From: Tetraselmis striata
Lineage: Eukaryota; Chlorophyta; Chlorodendrophyceae; Chlorodendrales; Chlorodendraceae
Length of the DNA: 64,000 nt
Direction: 5' to 3'
Assembly (NCBI GenBank): GCA_006384855.1
Contig: VCJN01002641.1
Span: forward strand, 20,084 to 84,083
Of the stretch, positions 21,317 to 30,549 are shown one piece after another. The number at the start of each line of letters is the position of its first letter. Within the stretch, counting starts at the first letter, position 1. The notes under the pieces were generated by a model that saw only the letters and a program-made list of their open reading frames with translations, made no database searches and was not told where the DNA came from. The position numbers were made by a program, and so were the translations under genes.

Positions 21317-22966
21317 CGGTGTAGGGCGCCTTTCGTCGGAGCTGCTGGAGCTTTGCGAGGCCACCTTTCGGTGACCGCCGCAAGACGCACCCTTGCAGCT
21401 CAACGGCGGGATGAGCGCCCTGTGTCAGGACCTGACCCCCCCCCACCTTACAAACTTCATTTAGACCTTCCTCGGTGCGGCGCTTCTTACAGCTACAGCC
21501 GAGTGCGGCTCAACCATCCGCACACCTGCACATGGCGGCTCAACCAACCGCCTCCCGTACCATTCCATCGCTGCGTCCATCGGTTGTTACACTACGTGTC
21601 ACAACTGGTTCGCAAAGACCAAGTTTCGCGCGTGTACGTTATGCACGAGCGCGAAGGGCGCGCGGGGCGGCCCTCTTACCTGAACCTAGCCCCGCAAACC
21701 CGTACTGAAGCTACTGCAAACCCGTCCAGCAGCTACCGGCCAACCGCCGGGAACCTAACCGCTGCTGCCGAGTACTTTGCGAACAGTAGTCGTACCGGTG
21801 GAACTCTGTCGGTAAAACGACGCACGTACGTAATTGACGAGCCCGCAGCTGTCGCTCCGTGGGCTGCGTCGCTGCGATCCCGGCTGCAGGACGCGTTCGG
21901 CTCGGACGAACTGGGCCAGCGAACACTCGATCTGCTCTCCAGCTCCCTCAGCGCTCAGACACTCAAGAGCTACGCCGGCAGACTGTCTCAGTTCGCGGAG
22001 TTCTGCCACGACTCTGAAAACATCAGTCCGCTGGAGGCGACTACCGCTACTGTCGTTCGGTATGTTGCATGGATCGGGGAGCGAGGGCACATCGCAGCTA
22101 AGTCGCTGCAACCCTACTTGTCTGCAATCAACACGTTCTTCGAGCTGCACAACCTCGTCCCAATCGCCAAGGACAGTCTGCACCTAACTTCAGCAAGGCG
22201 TGGGCTGATGCTGCGTCAGCGCCGGCTGGACGCTGCCCCTTTGCGTGTCCCTCTGCCTGCGGATGTAGCCTATCGCTTCGTCACAAAGGCCGAGCTAATT
22301 GTGTATGCTCCTTACCCAGAATACCACCTCGACTTCCGAGCTCTTTTGGCCTTGGTTGTCAACTTCATGTTCTTTGCCAGGGGCCTTACTGGCGTCTCCT
22401 GTCGAGTGCGAGATGTGCATGTCGACACCTACAACATCACCTTGCAAGTGTACCGCGAGAAGGGTCGCGCTGGCCGACGGGGACCCGACGACCTGCGCGT
22501 ACTTCTCCTTCCTGTGTCCGAGCACCCTCGAGTGGCACGTCTCTTGCACCACTTCATCGACAACGTCCAATCTGTCCCCCTGGTTATTGTTGGCATGGCT
22601 GCGTCAAACTTCTGGGCTGTCACTGCAACCGAGCAGTCAAAACCTTGGACTGCGGCTACAATGTCAGACTGGCTGTCTGCAGCCATCAGTCTAGTCAACG
22701 CTGCCCCCCCTGCTGGCACTTCCTGGACTTCACACAGTCTTCGCAAGGGGGCAGCCTCTGCAGCGAATGCCATCGGAGTGCCACTGTCCCACATTCGCTA
22801 CCAAGGCGGTTGGGCCACTAACTCTGACGTCGTTCTGGACTACATCGACCCCAACGTTCTTCCTTCACCTGGCGCATGGTTCTTCTTTGGACACATCGCC
22901 CCTCTCCGCCACTTCCAAGTCCAACAGGACTCCGCAGCGGCGGCCTTCCCAGTGCCTCCTTCATGA
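21317..22966 (+). CDS. Tyrosine recombinase of element A
   Basis: The frame directly after the gag TGA stays open to TGA at 22964-22966. The first in-frame ATG is only at 21641, so readthrough from gag or internal initiation is needed. The core resembles DIRS-order YRs: a SAM-like N-terminal region (RTLDLLSSSLSAQTLKSYAG), a first catalytic Arg region (FFARGLTGVSCRV), HSLRKGA (HxxR), then QGGWATNSDVVLDYIDPN with Trp at the H/W position and Tyr as nucleophile. All catalytic positions expected for strand exchange are present. It would act on the circular cDNA or excised form of the element at the B core. No zinc finger is evident. Confidence 0.88.
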   Translation, partial: RCRAPFVGAAGALRGHLSVTAARRTLAAQRRDERPVSGPDPPPPYKLHLDLPRCGASYSYSRVRLNHPHTCTWRLNQPPPVPFHRCVHRLLHYVSQLVRKDQVSRVYVMHEREGRAGRPSYLNLAPQTRTEATANPSSSYRPTAGNLTAAAEYFANSSRTGGTLSVKRRTYVIDEPAAVAPWAASLRSRLQDAFGSDELGQRTLDLLSSSLSAQTLKSYAGRLSQFAEFCHDSENISPLEATTATVVRYVAWIGERGHIAAKSLQPYLSAINTFFELHNLVPIAKDSLHLTSARRGLMLRQRRLDAAPLRVPLPADVAYRFVTKAELIVYAPYPEYHLDFRALLALVVNFMFFARGLTGVSCRVRDVHVDTYNITLQVYREKGRAGRRGPDDLRVLLLPVSEHPRVARLLHHFIDNVQSVPLVIVGMAASNFWAVTATEQSKPWTAATMSDWLSAAISLVNAAPPAGTSWTSHSLRKGAASAANAIGVPLSHIRYQGGWATNSDVVLDYIDPNVLPSPGAWFFFGHIAPLRHFQVQQDSAAAAFPVPPS

Positions 22967-23391
22967 CTTGGCGCTACCTCTTCTCCGTCAATCCACCGCT
23001 CTCTCCGTTCGCTCAAGACTGGCAAAACCAGACTCAACTTTGAAATGATCTAAACTAGTTTATAGGGTTTCCCTCCTTGACCTAACCGCTTTTTAGCTAC
23101 AAGTGCTGCTCAGTGGTACGGGAACTAGGCATCTGTTGTTGCGCCCTTTTCAGGTGCAGCACGAGTAGACATAAAAGCAGCCAGAACAGCTGAGCCTGCC
23201 ATCTTCCAGTTTTCGCTGCGTTCCACGCAGCGCCCCCCCTGACTCCGTTTTCCCTCCACGCTTTCGCTAAACCATCCTGCCAATTTCGGCTCTTGACCGT
23301 GTAAAACAGCCTGTGCGACCTTTTTGGCAAAACCAGACTCAACTTTGAAACCTGATATTAGCCAGATATTATCATGATTTGTTTTTTCACC

Positions 23392-23492
23392 GCCCCCGGG
23401 ACAGGACTGCCACCAGTGAAACCCTTGCAGCGTCTCTCTACGACGGCCGTTTAGGCAGCAATCCAGTTACGGAAAGCCCTGGGTAGGCGACG
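23392..23492 (+). repeat. Dispersed repeat Q, copy 2
   Basis: It begins CGCCCCCGGGACAGGACTG and continues CCACCAGTGAAACCCTTGCA to GCCCTGGGTAGGCGA. It is the reverse complement of 12932-13030 and preserves the uninterrupted form of the junction where element B is inserted (CACCAGTGA, see 28498-28506). Confidence 0.65.
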
Positions 23493-23749
23493 GATATTAT
23501 TATCATGATATATAACGACTATATCGCTTTTTTTAAGGGACATGTTACTTGTATCCAGTGGATACAGCGTTATTTGTATCCAGGTCCAACTGCAGCTTCT
23601 GGACAAGCCATTCTGGACAAGCCGCGGTAGCGCCTCCAGTACCCGTACTGGACTGTACTACAGAGTCCGGGCACGGATGTATAGAGTTTTTCCACATACA
23701 ATAACGCTTAAGTACTAGCTTTTTGGCACCCCGGCCAGTGGAGGCTGGA

Positions 23750-24235
23750 TTTCACAAGCATCGTCTGGTTTGCCGAAGAATTCCAGGTCTGGTTACAAGT
23801 TGTGATATTCAGGAATTTGCAGGCATACAATCCCACAGCCAGGGAGGGTTGGGCGGGCTGTGGTGCGCTCGATGGAGCGTGCCACAGCAAAGGAGAGTGA
23901 CCGGTCGGTCCGCCGTGAAGGCAGGTGGTGGCTCTGACCGGCCCCCGCAATCGTGCGCGCGCACACGCGCGCTACGGGCGCCGCGCCAGGGCTATCTCGT
24001 ACAGGTAGAGAAACCCCGTAAACTAGTTTAAAACATTTCACAAGGATCGTCTGGTTTGCCGACTAGAAAATGCCGGGCGCAGCAGGCCACGGGCGGGGGT
24101 CACGGGCGGGAATGTTGAAGGCGACGACAGGCCAGCGGGGTGCGCCCACAGGAAGGCGGTCGCCGGTACGGCCAGGAATGAAGAGGTCGTGGCGCTACTT
24201 CCAAGAGCGCATGTCGGAGCACATATTTGTAAATA
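23750..24235 (-). mobile_element. PAT-type element remnant E (B2-A2-B1 plus a piece of the RT ORF)
   Basis: Two 27-bp direct repeats (start TTTCACAAG, end GGTTTGCCGA) lie at 23750-23776 and 24036-24062. They resemble the B core of elements A and B (TTTCAAAG...TCTGGTTTTGCCA). The stretch between ends AAACTAGTTTAAAACA, like A2 of element B (AAACTAGTTTAGATCA). On the minus strand 24060-24200 reads RHDLFIPGRTGDRLPVGAPR, similar to the end of the RNase H ORF of element D (RDLFFPGRRGTRAGVGRP). It is read as the truncated 3' end of another PAT family. Confidence 0.6.
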
Positions 24236-24239
24236 TAAA

Positions 24240-24650
24240 TGGCGAGGGTAGTGAATCGCCCTCCTGAGTTAGAGTTTATTGTAGGGCTGTAAACACCCTA
24301 CAGCCCTAAAACCGCTGTCAAACCCGTGCATCACGCGCGTCGCGCGCGTTTTAATTGATGAAAATCCGCGGCCCGCCCCGGTTTATTCAATGGCGGAGAG
24401 AGGGCGCGCAGCCACATTGCCGAAATGATGATATGTCTTAATTACAAACGTTTTGGGAGACTCATGAGTACAGACAGCCTAAGCGGGAAATTGAACAAAG
24501 TGAGGGGAGGATTGGAGTGGCTGTCGCGGCGCGACCCCATGGTGGGTGCGCCGCGACAAAGGAAGTTGGGGACAGGTAAGCCCCCTGGTGCTTTCAAGCA
24601 CACGACAAAGCAACATACGGGAGCAGCGCTACCCGGGATGGCTGCGTCTG
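24240..24650. repeat. Dispersed repeat H with terminal hairpin, copy 1
   Basis: It matches 49206-49640 along its length (words GCATCACGCGCG, CGCAGCCACATTGCCGAAAT, GGTGGGTGCGCCGCGACAAA, GGTGCTTTCAAGCACACGAC). It starts next to a perfect 10-bp stem-loop (24282-24308). Translations in all frames differ non-synonymously between copies, so it is unlikely to encode a protein. Confidence 0.65.
24282..24308. repeat. Perfect hairpin TAGGGCTGTA-7 nt-TACAGCCCTA
   Basis: Ten paired bases flank a 7-nt loop AACACCC. The other copy (49247-49273) has the same stem and a different loop (CACGCCC). The conserved stem with a changed loop suggests that pairing matters. Confidence 0.7.
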
Positions 24651-24679
24651 TATAACCGAGCTGTAAAAACGAGGCTATG

Positions 24680-24960
24680 GAAAGCGCACCTAGGGTTGCC
24701 AGGTCCTAGCAGGTCATCCATGCATTATTCAGCCTGGGAGTGTTCTTTTTATTTCTATACTACCGCACGTGTCCATAGCATGTACTCGCAGTATGTCTCT
24801 CACGACATGCCCCGTGCATGTCGCTCACGCAGCAAGTAAGACACATACAATGCCCAGCAGGCCGCATTGTGCCCTTGTTAGGATCTGCAACAGCTTTACA
24901 TGCCCTGAAGTATCCACTCCATTACGGCATCATGTCCACTTTGCGTTGATGGCGTGAAGG
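24680..24960. repeat. Conserved 3' flank of the ankyrin-like genes, copy 3
   Basis: Same block as 13215-13455, here followed on the right by an ankyrin-like tail fragment and then the large gene at 25238. Confidence 0.65.
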
Positions 24961-24969
24961 CACGAATTC

Positions 24970-25202
24970 CTATCCCGGGGGCAGCCCTGCTCCCTCGTCA
25001 ACTGCAGTAGCTCCAGGTGTCCTCCCCTGGCCGCAGCAATGCAGGTAAATACATTCCAGGGGCAGCCCTGCTCCCTCGCCCACTGCAGCACCGCCAGGTG
25101 TCCGCCCCAGGCTGCAGCATCGCATGTGTTCTCATTCCAGGGGCAGCCCTGCTCCCTCCCCTACTGCAGCAGCTCCAGGTTTCCGCCTTCGGCTGCGGCA
25201 GA
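24970..25202 (-). pseudogene. Ankyrin-like repeats, extra C-terminal fragment
   Basis: The minus strand reads LELLQ-stop-GREQGCPWNE, then HLAVLQWAREQGCPWNVFTC, then LELLQLTREQGCPRDRNSCL. The TAG replaces the Trp codon of LQWAREQG. It resembles the end of the gene at 18797 (NENTCDAAAWGG) more than the gene next to it, so the 3' end of one family member was joined behind another. Confidence 0.7.
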
Positions 25203-25237
25203 GGTCGCATTGTGCCTTTAAAGGATCTGCAACACCT

Positions 25238-28069
25238 TTACAGGCTCTGAAGTATCCACTCCGCATCATGTCCCATGACCCTTGATTCATCAAGGCACAA
25301 ATTCCTATCCCAGGGGCAGCCCTGCTCCCTCGCCCACTGCAGGATCGCCAGGTGTCCGCCCCCGGCTGCAGCATAGCATGTGCGCTCATTCCAGGGGCAG
25401 CCCTGCTCCCTCGCCCACTGCAGCATCGCCAGGCGTCCGCCCACGGCTGCAGCATAGCATGTGCGCTCATTCCAGCGGCAGCCCTGCTCCCTCGCCCACT
25501 GCAGCACCGCCAGGTGTCCGCCTTCAGCTGCAGAAGAGCACGTCCATTCATTCCAGGCGCAGCCCTGCTCCCTCGCCCACTGCAGCAGCTCCAGGTGTCC
25601 GCCTTCAGCTGCAGAAGAGCACGTCCATTCATTCCAGGGGCAGCCCTGCTCCCTCGCCCACTGCAGCAGCTCCAGGTGTCCGCCTTCAGCTGCAGAAGAG
25701 CACGTCTTCTCATTCCAGGGGCAGCCCTGCTCCCTCGCCCACTGCAGCAGCTCCAAGTGTCCGCCTTTGGCTGCAGAAGAGCACGTCTTCTCATTCCAGG
25801 GGCAGCCCTGCTCCCTCGCCCACTGCAGCAGCTCCAAGTGTGCGCCTTTCGCTGCAGAAGAGCACGTCTTCTCATTCCAGGGGCAGCCCTGTCCCCTCGC
25901 CCACTGCAGCAGCTCCAGGTGTGCGCCTTTGGCTGCAGCAGCGCATGTCTCCTCATCCCAGGGGCAGCCCTGCTCCCTCGCCCACTGCAAGACCGCCAGG
26001 CGTCCGCCCCCGGCTGCAGCATAGCATGTGCGCTCATTCCAGGGGCAGCCCTGCTCCCTCGCCCACTGCAGCATCGCCAGGCGTCCGCCCACGGCTGCAG
26101 CATAGCATGTGCGCTCATTCCAGCGGCAGCCCTGCTCCCTCGCCCACTGCAGCACCGCCAGGTGTCCGCCTTCAGCTGCAGAAGAGCACGTCCATTCATT
26201 CCAGGCGCAGCCCTGCTCCCTCGCCCACTGCAGGACCGCCAGGTGTCCGCCTTTGGCTGCAGAAGAGCACGTCCATTCATTCCAGGGGCAGCCCTGCTCC
26301 CTCGCCCACTGCAGCAGCTCCAGGTGTCCGCCTTCGGCTGCAGAAGAGCACGTCCATTCATTCCAGGGGCAGCCCTGCTCCCTCGCCCACTGCAGCAGCT
26401 CCAGGTGTCCGCCTTCAGCTGCAGAAGAGCACGTCTTCTCATTCCAGGGGCAGCCCTGCTCCCTCGCCCACTGCAGCAGCTCCAAGTGTCCGCCTTTGGC
26501 TGCAGAAGAGCACGTCTTCTCATTCCAGGGGCAGCCCTGCTCCCTCGCCCACTGCAGCAGCTCCAGGTGTCCGCCTTCAGCTGCAGAAGAGCACGTCTTC
26601 TCATTCCAGGGGCAGCCCTGCTCCCTCGCCCACTGCAGCAGCTCCAGGTGTGCGCCTTTGGCTGCAGAAGAGCACGTCTTCTCATTCCAGGGGCAGCCCT
26701 GTCCCCTTGCCCACTGCAGCAGCTCCAGGTGTGCGCCTTTGGCTGCAGAAGAGCATGTCTTCTCATTCCAGGGGCAGCCCTGCTCCCTCGCCCACTGCAG
26801 CAGCTCCAGGTGTCCGCCTTCAGCTGCAGAAGAGCACGTCTTCTCATTCCAGGGGCAGCCCTGCTCCCTCGCCCACTGCAGCAGCTCCAAGTGTCCGCCT
26901 TTGGCTGCAGAAGAGCACGTCTTCTCATTCCAGGGGCAGCCCTGCTCCCTCGCCCACTGCAGCAGCTCCAGGTGTCCGCCTTCAGCTGCAGAAGAGCACG
27001 TCTTCTCATTCCAGGGGCAGCCCTGCTCCCTTGCCCACTGCAGCAGCTCCAAGTGTCCGCCTTTGGCTGCAGAAGAGCACGTCTTCTCATTCCAGGGGCA
27101 GCCCTGCTCCCTCGCCCACTGCAGCAGCTCCAGGTGTCCGCCTTCAGCTGCAGAAGAGCACGTCCATTCATTCCAGGGGCAGCCCTGCTCCCTCGCCCAC
27201 TGCAGCAGCTCCAGGTGTCCGCCTTCAGCTGCAGAAGAGCACGTCTTCTCATTCCAGGGGCAGCCCTGCTCCCTCGCCCACTGCAGCAGCTCCAGGTATC
27301 CGCCTTCGGCTACAGAAGAGCATGTCTTCTCATCCCAGGGGCAGCCCTGCTCCCTCGCCCACTGCAGGACCGCCAGGTGTCCGCCTTCAGCTGCAGAAGA
27401 GCACGTCCATTCATCCCAGAGGCAGCCTTGCCCCCTCGCCCACTGCAGCAGCTCCAGGTGTCCGTATGCGGCTGCAGCATAGCATGTGTCAGCATCCCAG
27501 GGACAGCCCTGCTCCCTCGCCCACTGCAGCACCGCCAGGTGTCCGTTGCGAGCTGCCCCATAACACGTCCATTCATCCCAGGGGCAGCTCTGCTCCCTCG
27601 CCCACTGCAGCAGCTGCAGGTGTCCGCCCCCGGATGCAGCAGAGCAGGTGCTAGCATCCCAGGGGCAGCCCTGCTCCCTTGCCCACTGCAACACCTCCAA
27701 CTGCCCTGCCTCGGCGGCCCAACAAGTTGTCTTGTAAGGCTGCTTGGGCAGATCCCAGCCGCGGGACTGCACGCCCCATTGCAGCACGCCCAGCCTGCCG
27801 TCCACCACCGCCGCCCTCACCACCCGCTCGTCGTCCACCAAGGCGCAGCCCTGCTCCACCGCCCACTCCAGCAGGTCTACCCGGGACGTAAACACCCGCG
27901 GGTCCATCCGTCGGCGGCCGTTGCCATCTGCCGCGTCATCTTCGCGCGCGCGCTGCACGCCGACGCAAGACGCCCGGCACACGCCCCGCAGCACGCCCTG
28001 CCAGCTGCCACCGTCGGCGCCGCGCAGGTGTTCCGCCACCAGCTTCCACTCGTCCGGCGACAGCGCCAT
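25238..28069 (-). CDS. F-box-like protein with about 30 ankyrin-like repeats
   Basis: The ATG at 28069 opens MALSPDEWKLVAEHLRGADG; the longer in-frame extension to 28135 begins with GTG and is not used. It encodes about 943 residues: F-box-like segment, linker, then some thirty 27-residue repeats, tail AEWILQSL, TAA. Most repeats are nearly identical at DNA level (GGHLELLQWAREQGCPWNEK, TCSSAAEGG or TCSSAAKGA), so the array expanded recently. Within it a block of eight units (648 bp) is duplicated: 25469 onward matches 26117 onward. The repetitive code leaves long open frames on both strands; only this frame has the N-terminal domain, Met start and paralogues. Length polymorphism between individuals is likely. 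Confidence 0.85.
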   Translation of the reverse strand: MALSPDEWKLVAEHLRGADGGSWQGVLRGVCRASCVGVQRAREDDAADGNGRRRMDPRVFTSRVDLLEWAVEQGCALVDDERVVRAAVVDGRLGVLQWGVQSRGWDLPKQPYKTTCWAAEAGQLEVLQWAREQGCPWDASTCSAASGGGHLQLLQWAREQSCPWDEWTCYGAARNGHLAVLQWAREQGCPWDADTCYAAAAYGHLELLQWARGQGCLWDEWTCSSAAEGGHLAVLQWAREQGCPWDEKTCSSVAEGGYLELLQWAREQGCPWNEKTCSSAAEGGHLELLQWAREQGCPWNEWTCSSAAEGGHLELLQWAREQGCPWNEKTCSSAAKGGHLELLQWAREQGCPWNEKTCSSAAEGGHLELLQWAREQGCPWNEKTCSSAAKGGHLELLQWAREQGCPWNEKTCSSAAEGGHLELLQWAREQGCPWNEKTCSSAAKGAHLELLQWARGQGCPWNEKTCSSAAKGAHLELLQWAREQGCPWNEKTCSSAAEGGHLELLQWAREQGCPWNEKTCSSAAKGGHLELLQWAREQGCPWNEKTCSSAAEGGHLELLQWAREQGCPWNEWTCSSAAEGGHLELLQWAREQGCPWNEWTCSSAAKGGHLAVLQWAREQGCAWNEWTCSSAAEGGHLAVLQWAREQGCRWNERTCYAAAVGGRLAMLQWAREQGCPWNERTCYAAAGGGRLAVLQWAREQGCPWDEETCAAAAKGAHLELLQWARGQGCPWNEKTCSSAAKGAHLELLQWAREQGCPWNEKTCSSAAKGGHLELLQWAREQGCPWNEKTCSSAAEGGHLELLQWAREQGCPWNEWTCSSAAEGGHLELLQWAREQGCAWNEWTCSSAAEGGHLAVLQWAREQGCRWNERTCYAAAVGGRLAMLQWAREQGCPWNERTCYAAAGGGHLAILQWAREQGCPWDRNLCLDESRVMGHDAEWILQSL

Positions 28070-28482
28070 GGTATTAGGTGGCCACTGCGCCACGGCGCCG
28101 GCAGGCGGCACGTCGCGTGCTAGCAGAGCGGGCACTGGAAATGCAGGAGTTCGACGCGCCGCCAGGATCTCGTCGCGCCTACTGATATCCAGGTGGTGCC
28201 AGGGTAGAGCAGAGCTTTCAGCGCAGCCCCGGCGACGTGGCTGTGCAACGCTCGCCCTAAGCGAGATGCGGTGCGGTGCAACGAGGCGGCAAGCTGCTGA
28301 GACAAAGGAAGTGGGACTTCAGCTGGAGGCTTTCCCTGTGACCAAACTCACGACAGCCTTGGATTGAGGGGCTTGAAGTAGATGACAAGCCGCGCTTGGC
28401 GCGCAAAAGCGCGCGGGGCCGGCATGGCGCAACCACGACCTACCTATCGAACCCCCACTTCTTTATTTTGTTTTTCCCGCCC
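28070..28482. other. 5' flank of the large ankyrin-like gene
   Basis: 28070-28200 parallels the 5' flanks of the other paralogues (CACTGCGCCACGGC, GCTAGCAGAGCGGG). No separate gene was recognised between here and element B. Confidence 0.45.
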
Positions 28483-28506
28483 CCGGGACAGGACTGGCAC
28501 CAGTGA
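28483..28506 (+). repeat. End of dispersed repeat Q, cut by element B
   Basis: GGGACAGGACTGGCACCAGTGA matches the start of repeat Q (23398-23418) and stops exactly where the B2 core of element B begins (28507). Confidence 0.6.
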
Positions 28507-28890
28507 TTTCAAAGTTGAGTCTGGTTTTGCCAAAAAGGTCGCGCAGGCTGTTTTACACGGTCAAGAGCCGAAATTGGCAGGAAGGTTTAGCGAAAAGCGT
28601 GGAGGGAAAACGGAGTCAGGGGGGGCGCTGCGTGGAACGCAGCGAAAACTGGAAGATGGCAGGCTCAGCTGTTCTGGCTGCTTTTATGTCTACTCGTGCT
28701 GCACCCAACAAGGGCGCAACAACAGTTACTAGTTCCCGTACCACTGCGCAGCACTTGTAGCTGAAAAGCGGTTAGGTCAAGGATGGAAACCCCATAAACT
28801 AGTTTAGATCATTTCAAAGTTGAGTCTGGTTTTGCCAGTCTTGAGCGAACGGAGAGAGCGGTGGATTGACGGAGAAGAGGTAGCGCCAAG

Positions 28891-30549
28891 TCATGAAGGA
28901 GGCACTGGGAAGGCCACCGCTGCGGAGTCCTGTTGGACTTGGAAGTGGTGGAGAGGGGCGATGTGTCCAAAGAAGAACCACGCGCCAGGAGAAGGAAGAA
29001 CGTTGGGGTCGATGTAGTCCAGAACGACATCAGAGTTAGTGGCCCAACCGCCCTGGTAGCGGATGTGGGACAGTGGCGCTCCAATGGCGTTTGCTGCAGA
29101 GGCTGCGCCCTTGCGTAGACTGTGTGAAGTCCAGGAAGTGCCAGCAGGGGGGGCAGCGTTGACTAGGTTGACTGCTGTAGACAACCAGTCTGACATCGTA
29201 GTAGCAGTCCAAGGTATCGACTGCTCAGCCACATTGACAGCCCAGAAGTTGGAGGTAGCCAAGCCAACAGTAACCAGGGGGACAGACTGGACGTTGTCGA
29301 TGAAGTAGCGCAAGAGACGTGCCACTCGAGGGTGCTCGGACACTGGAAGGAGAAGTACGCGCAGGTCGTCAGGTCCCCGCCGGCCGGCGCGACCCTTCTC
29401 GCGGTAGATCTGCAAGGTGATGTTGTAGGTGTCGACATGCACATCTTGCACTCGACAGGAGACGCCAGTAAGGCCCCTGGCAAAGAACAGGAAGTTGACA
29501 ACCGAGGCCAAGAGGGCTCGGTAGTCGAGGTGGGACTCTGGGTAAGGAGCAGACACAATTAGCTCGGCCTTTGAGACGAAGCGGTAAGCTACATCCGCAG
29601 GCAGAGGGACACGCAAAGGGGCAGCGTCCAGTCGACGCTGACGTAACATTAACCCACGTCTTGCCGAAGTGAGGTGTAGGCTGTCCTTGGCGATCGGGAC
29701 GAGGTTGTGCATCAAGAAGGTGTTGATGGCAGACAGATAGGGCTGCAGCGACTTAGCTGCGATATGCCCTCGCTCCCCGATCCAGGCAACGTACCGAACA
29801 ACAGTAGCAGTAGTCGCCTCTAGCGGGCTGATGTTCTCGGAGTCGTGGCAGAACTCAGCGAACTGAGCCAACCTGCCGGCGTAGCTCTTGAGGGTCTGAG
29901 CGCTGAGGGAGCTGGAGAGCAGGTCGAGCGTCCGCTGGCCTAGCTCGTTTGAGCCGAACGCGTCCTGTAGTCGGGATCGCAGTGACGCAGCCCACGGAGC
30001 GATAGCTGCGGGCTCGTCGATTACGTAAGTGCGTCGTTTTACTGACAGAGTGCCACCGGGACGGCTATTGTTCGCAAAGTACTCGGCAGCAGCGGTTAGG
30101 TTCCCGGCGGTTGGCCGGTAGTTGCTGGACGGGTTTGCAGTAGCTTCAGTACGGGTTTGCGGGGCTAGGTTCAGGTAGGAGGGCCGCCCCGCGCGCCCTT
30201 CGCGCTCATAGCGCCTGTCCCGTGCGTAACGTACACGCGCGAAACTTGGTCGTTGCGAACCGGTTGTAACTCGTAGTGTAACAACCGACGAACGCAGAGA
30301 TGGGGTTGTAAGAAAGGCGGATGGTTGAGCCGCCATGTGCAGGTGTGCGGATGGTTGAGCCGCACTCGGCTGTAGCTGTAAGAAGCGCCGCACCGAGGAA
30401 GGTCTAAATGAAGTCTGTAAGGTGGGGGGGTCAGGTCCTGACACAGGGCGCTCATCCCGTCGTTGAGCTGCAAGGGTGCGCCTTGCGGCGGTCACCGAAA
30501 GGTGGCCTCGCAAGGCTCCTGCAGCTCCGACGAACGGCGCCCCACACCG
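28891..30549 (-). CDS. Tyrosine recombinase of element B (readthrough frame)
   Basis: Open from the codon after the gag TGA (30549) to the stop at 28891. There is no ATG near the start, so translation by TGA readthrough is proposed. Residues of note are HSLRKGAASAANAIG (HxxR), QGGWATNSDVVLDYIDPNVL (Trp and nucleophilic Tyr), and FFARGLTGVSCRV with the first Arg. The N-terminal 150 residues are basic and low in hydrophobics and could contact DNA or link to Gag. It differs from the element A protein at scattered positions only, plus a one-residue loss (NTFFELHN becomes NTFLMHN). It integrates or circularises the element through the B cores. Confidence 0.88.
   Translation of the reverse strand, partial: RCGAPFVGAAGALRGHLSVTAARRTLAAQRRDERPVSGPDPPTLQTSFRPSSVRRFLQLQPSAAQPSAHLHMAAQPSAFLTTPSLRSSVVTLRVTTGSQRPSFARVRYARDRRYEREGRAGRPSYLNLAPQTRTEATANPSSNYRPTAGNLTAAAEYFANNSRPGGTLSVKRRTYVIDEPAAIAPWAASLRSRLQDAFGSNELGQRTLDLLSSSLSAQTLKSYAGRLAQFAEFCHDSENISPLEATTATVVRYVAWIGERGHIAAKSLQPYLSAINTFLMHNLVPIAKDSLHLTSARRGLMLRQRRLDAAPLRVPLPADVAYRFVSKAELIVSAPYPESHLDYRALLASVVNFLFFARGLTGVSCRVQDVHVDTYNITLQIYREKGRAGRRGPDDLRVLLLPVSEHPRVARLLRYFIDNVQSVPLVTVGLATSNFWAVNVAEQSIPWTATTMSDWLSTAVNLVNAAPPAGTSWTSHSLRKGAASAANAIGAPLSHIRYQGGWATNSDVVLDYIDPNVLPSPGAWFFFGHIAPLHHFQVQQDSAAVAFPVPPS

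Larger units (their letters stand above)
20230..23350 (+). mobile_element. PAT-type YR element A, Gag-YR only, no reverse transcriptase
   Basis: Split direct repeats define it: A1 20230-20416 and A2 23046-23232 are 187-bp near-identical copies, and the 26-bp B core (starts TGGCAAAACC, ends ACTTTGAAA) occurs at 23020-23045 and 23325-23350. The order A1-ORFs-B1-A2-B2 is that of PAT, Ngaro and TOC elements of the DIRS order. The interior holds only a gag-like ORF and a tyrosine recombinase; there is no room for RT/RNase H. It sits in the 5' flank of the ankyrin-like gene at 18797. No TSD is seen, as expected for YR integration. It is over 90% identical by eye to element B at 28507. Confidence 0.88.

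Noticed and set aside
24425..24655. Small ORF shared by the two copies of repeat H
   Set aside because: Differences between copies are mostly non-synonymous and the starts differ, so protein conservation is not supported.
25238..27650. CRISPR-like regular repeats
   Set aside because: The units are contiguous coding repeats of 81 bp without unique spacers, in a eukaryotic gene.
25132..28123. Very long open frames on both strands across the repeat array (for example 923 codons on the + strand, 706 on the - strand in another frame)
   Set aside because: They are by-products of an 81-bp unit without stops. Only the minus-strand frame 25238-28069 has an ATG, the conserved N-terminal domain and paralogues.
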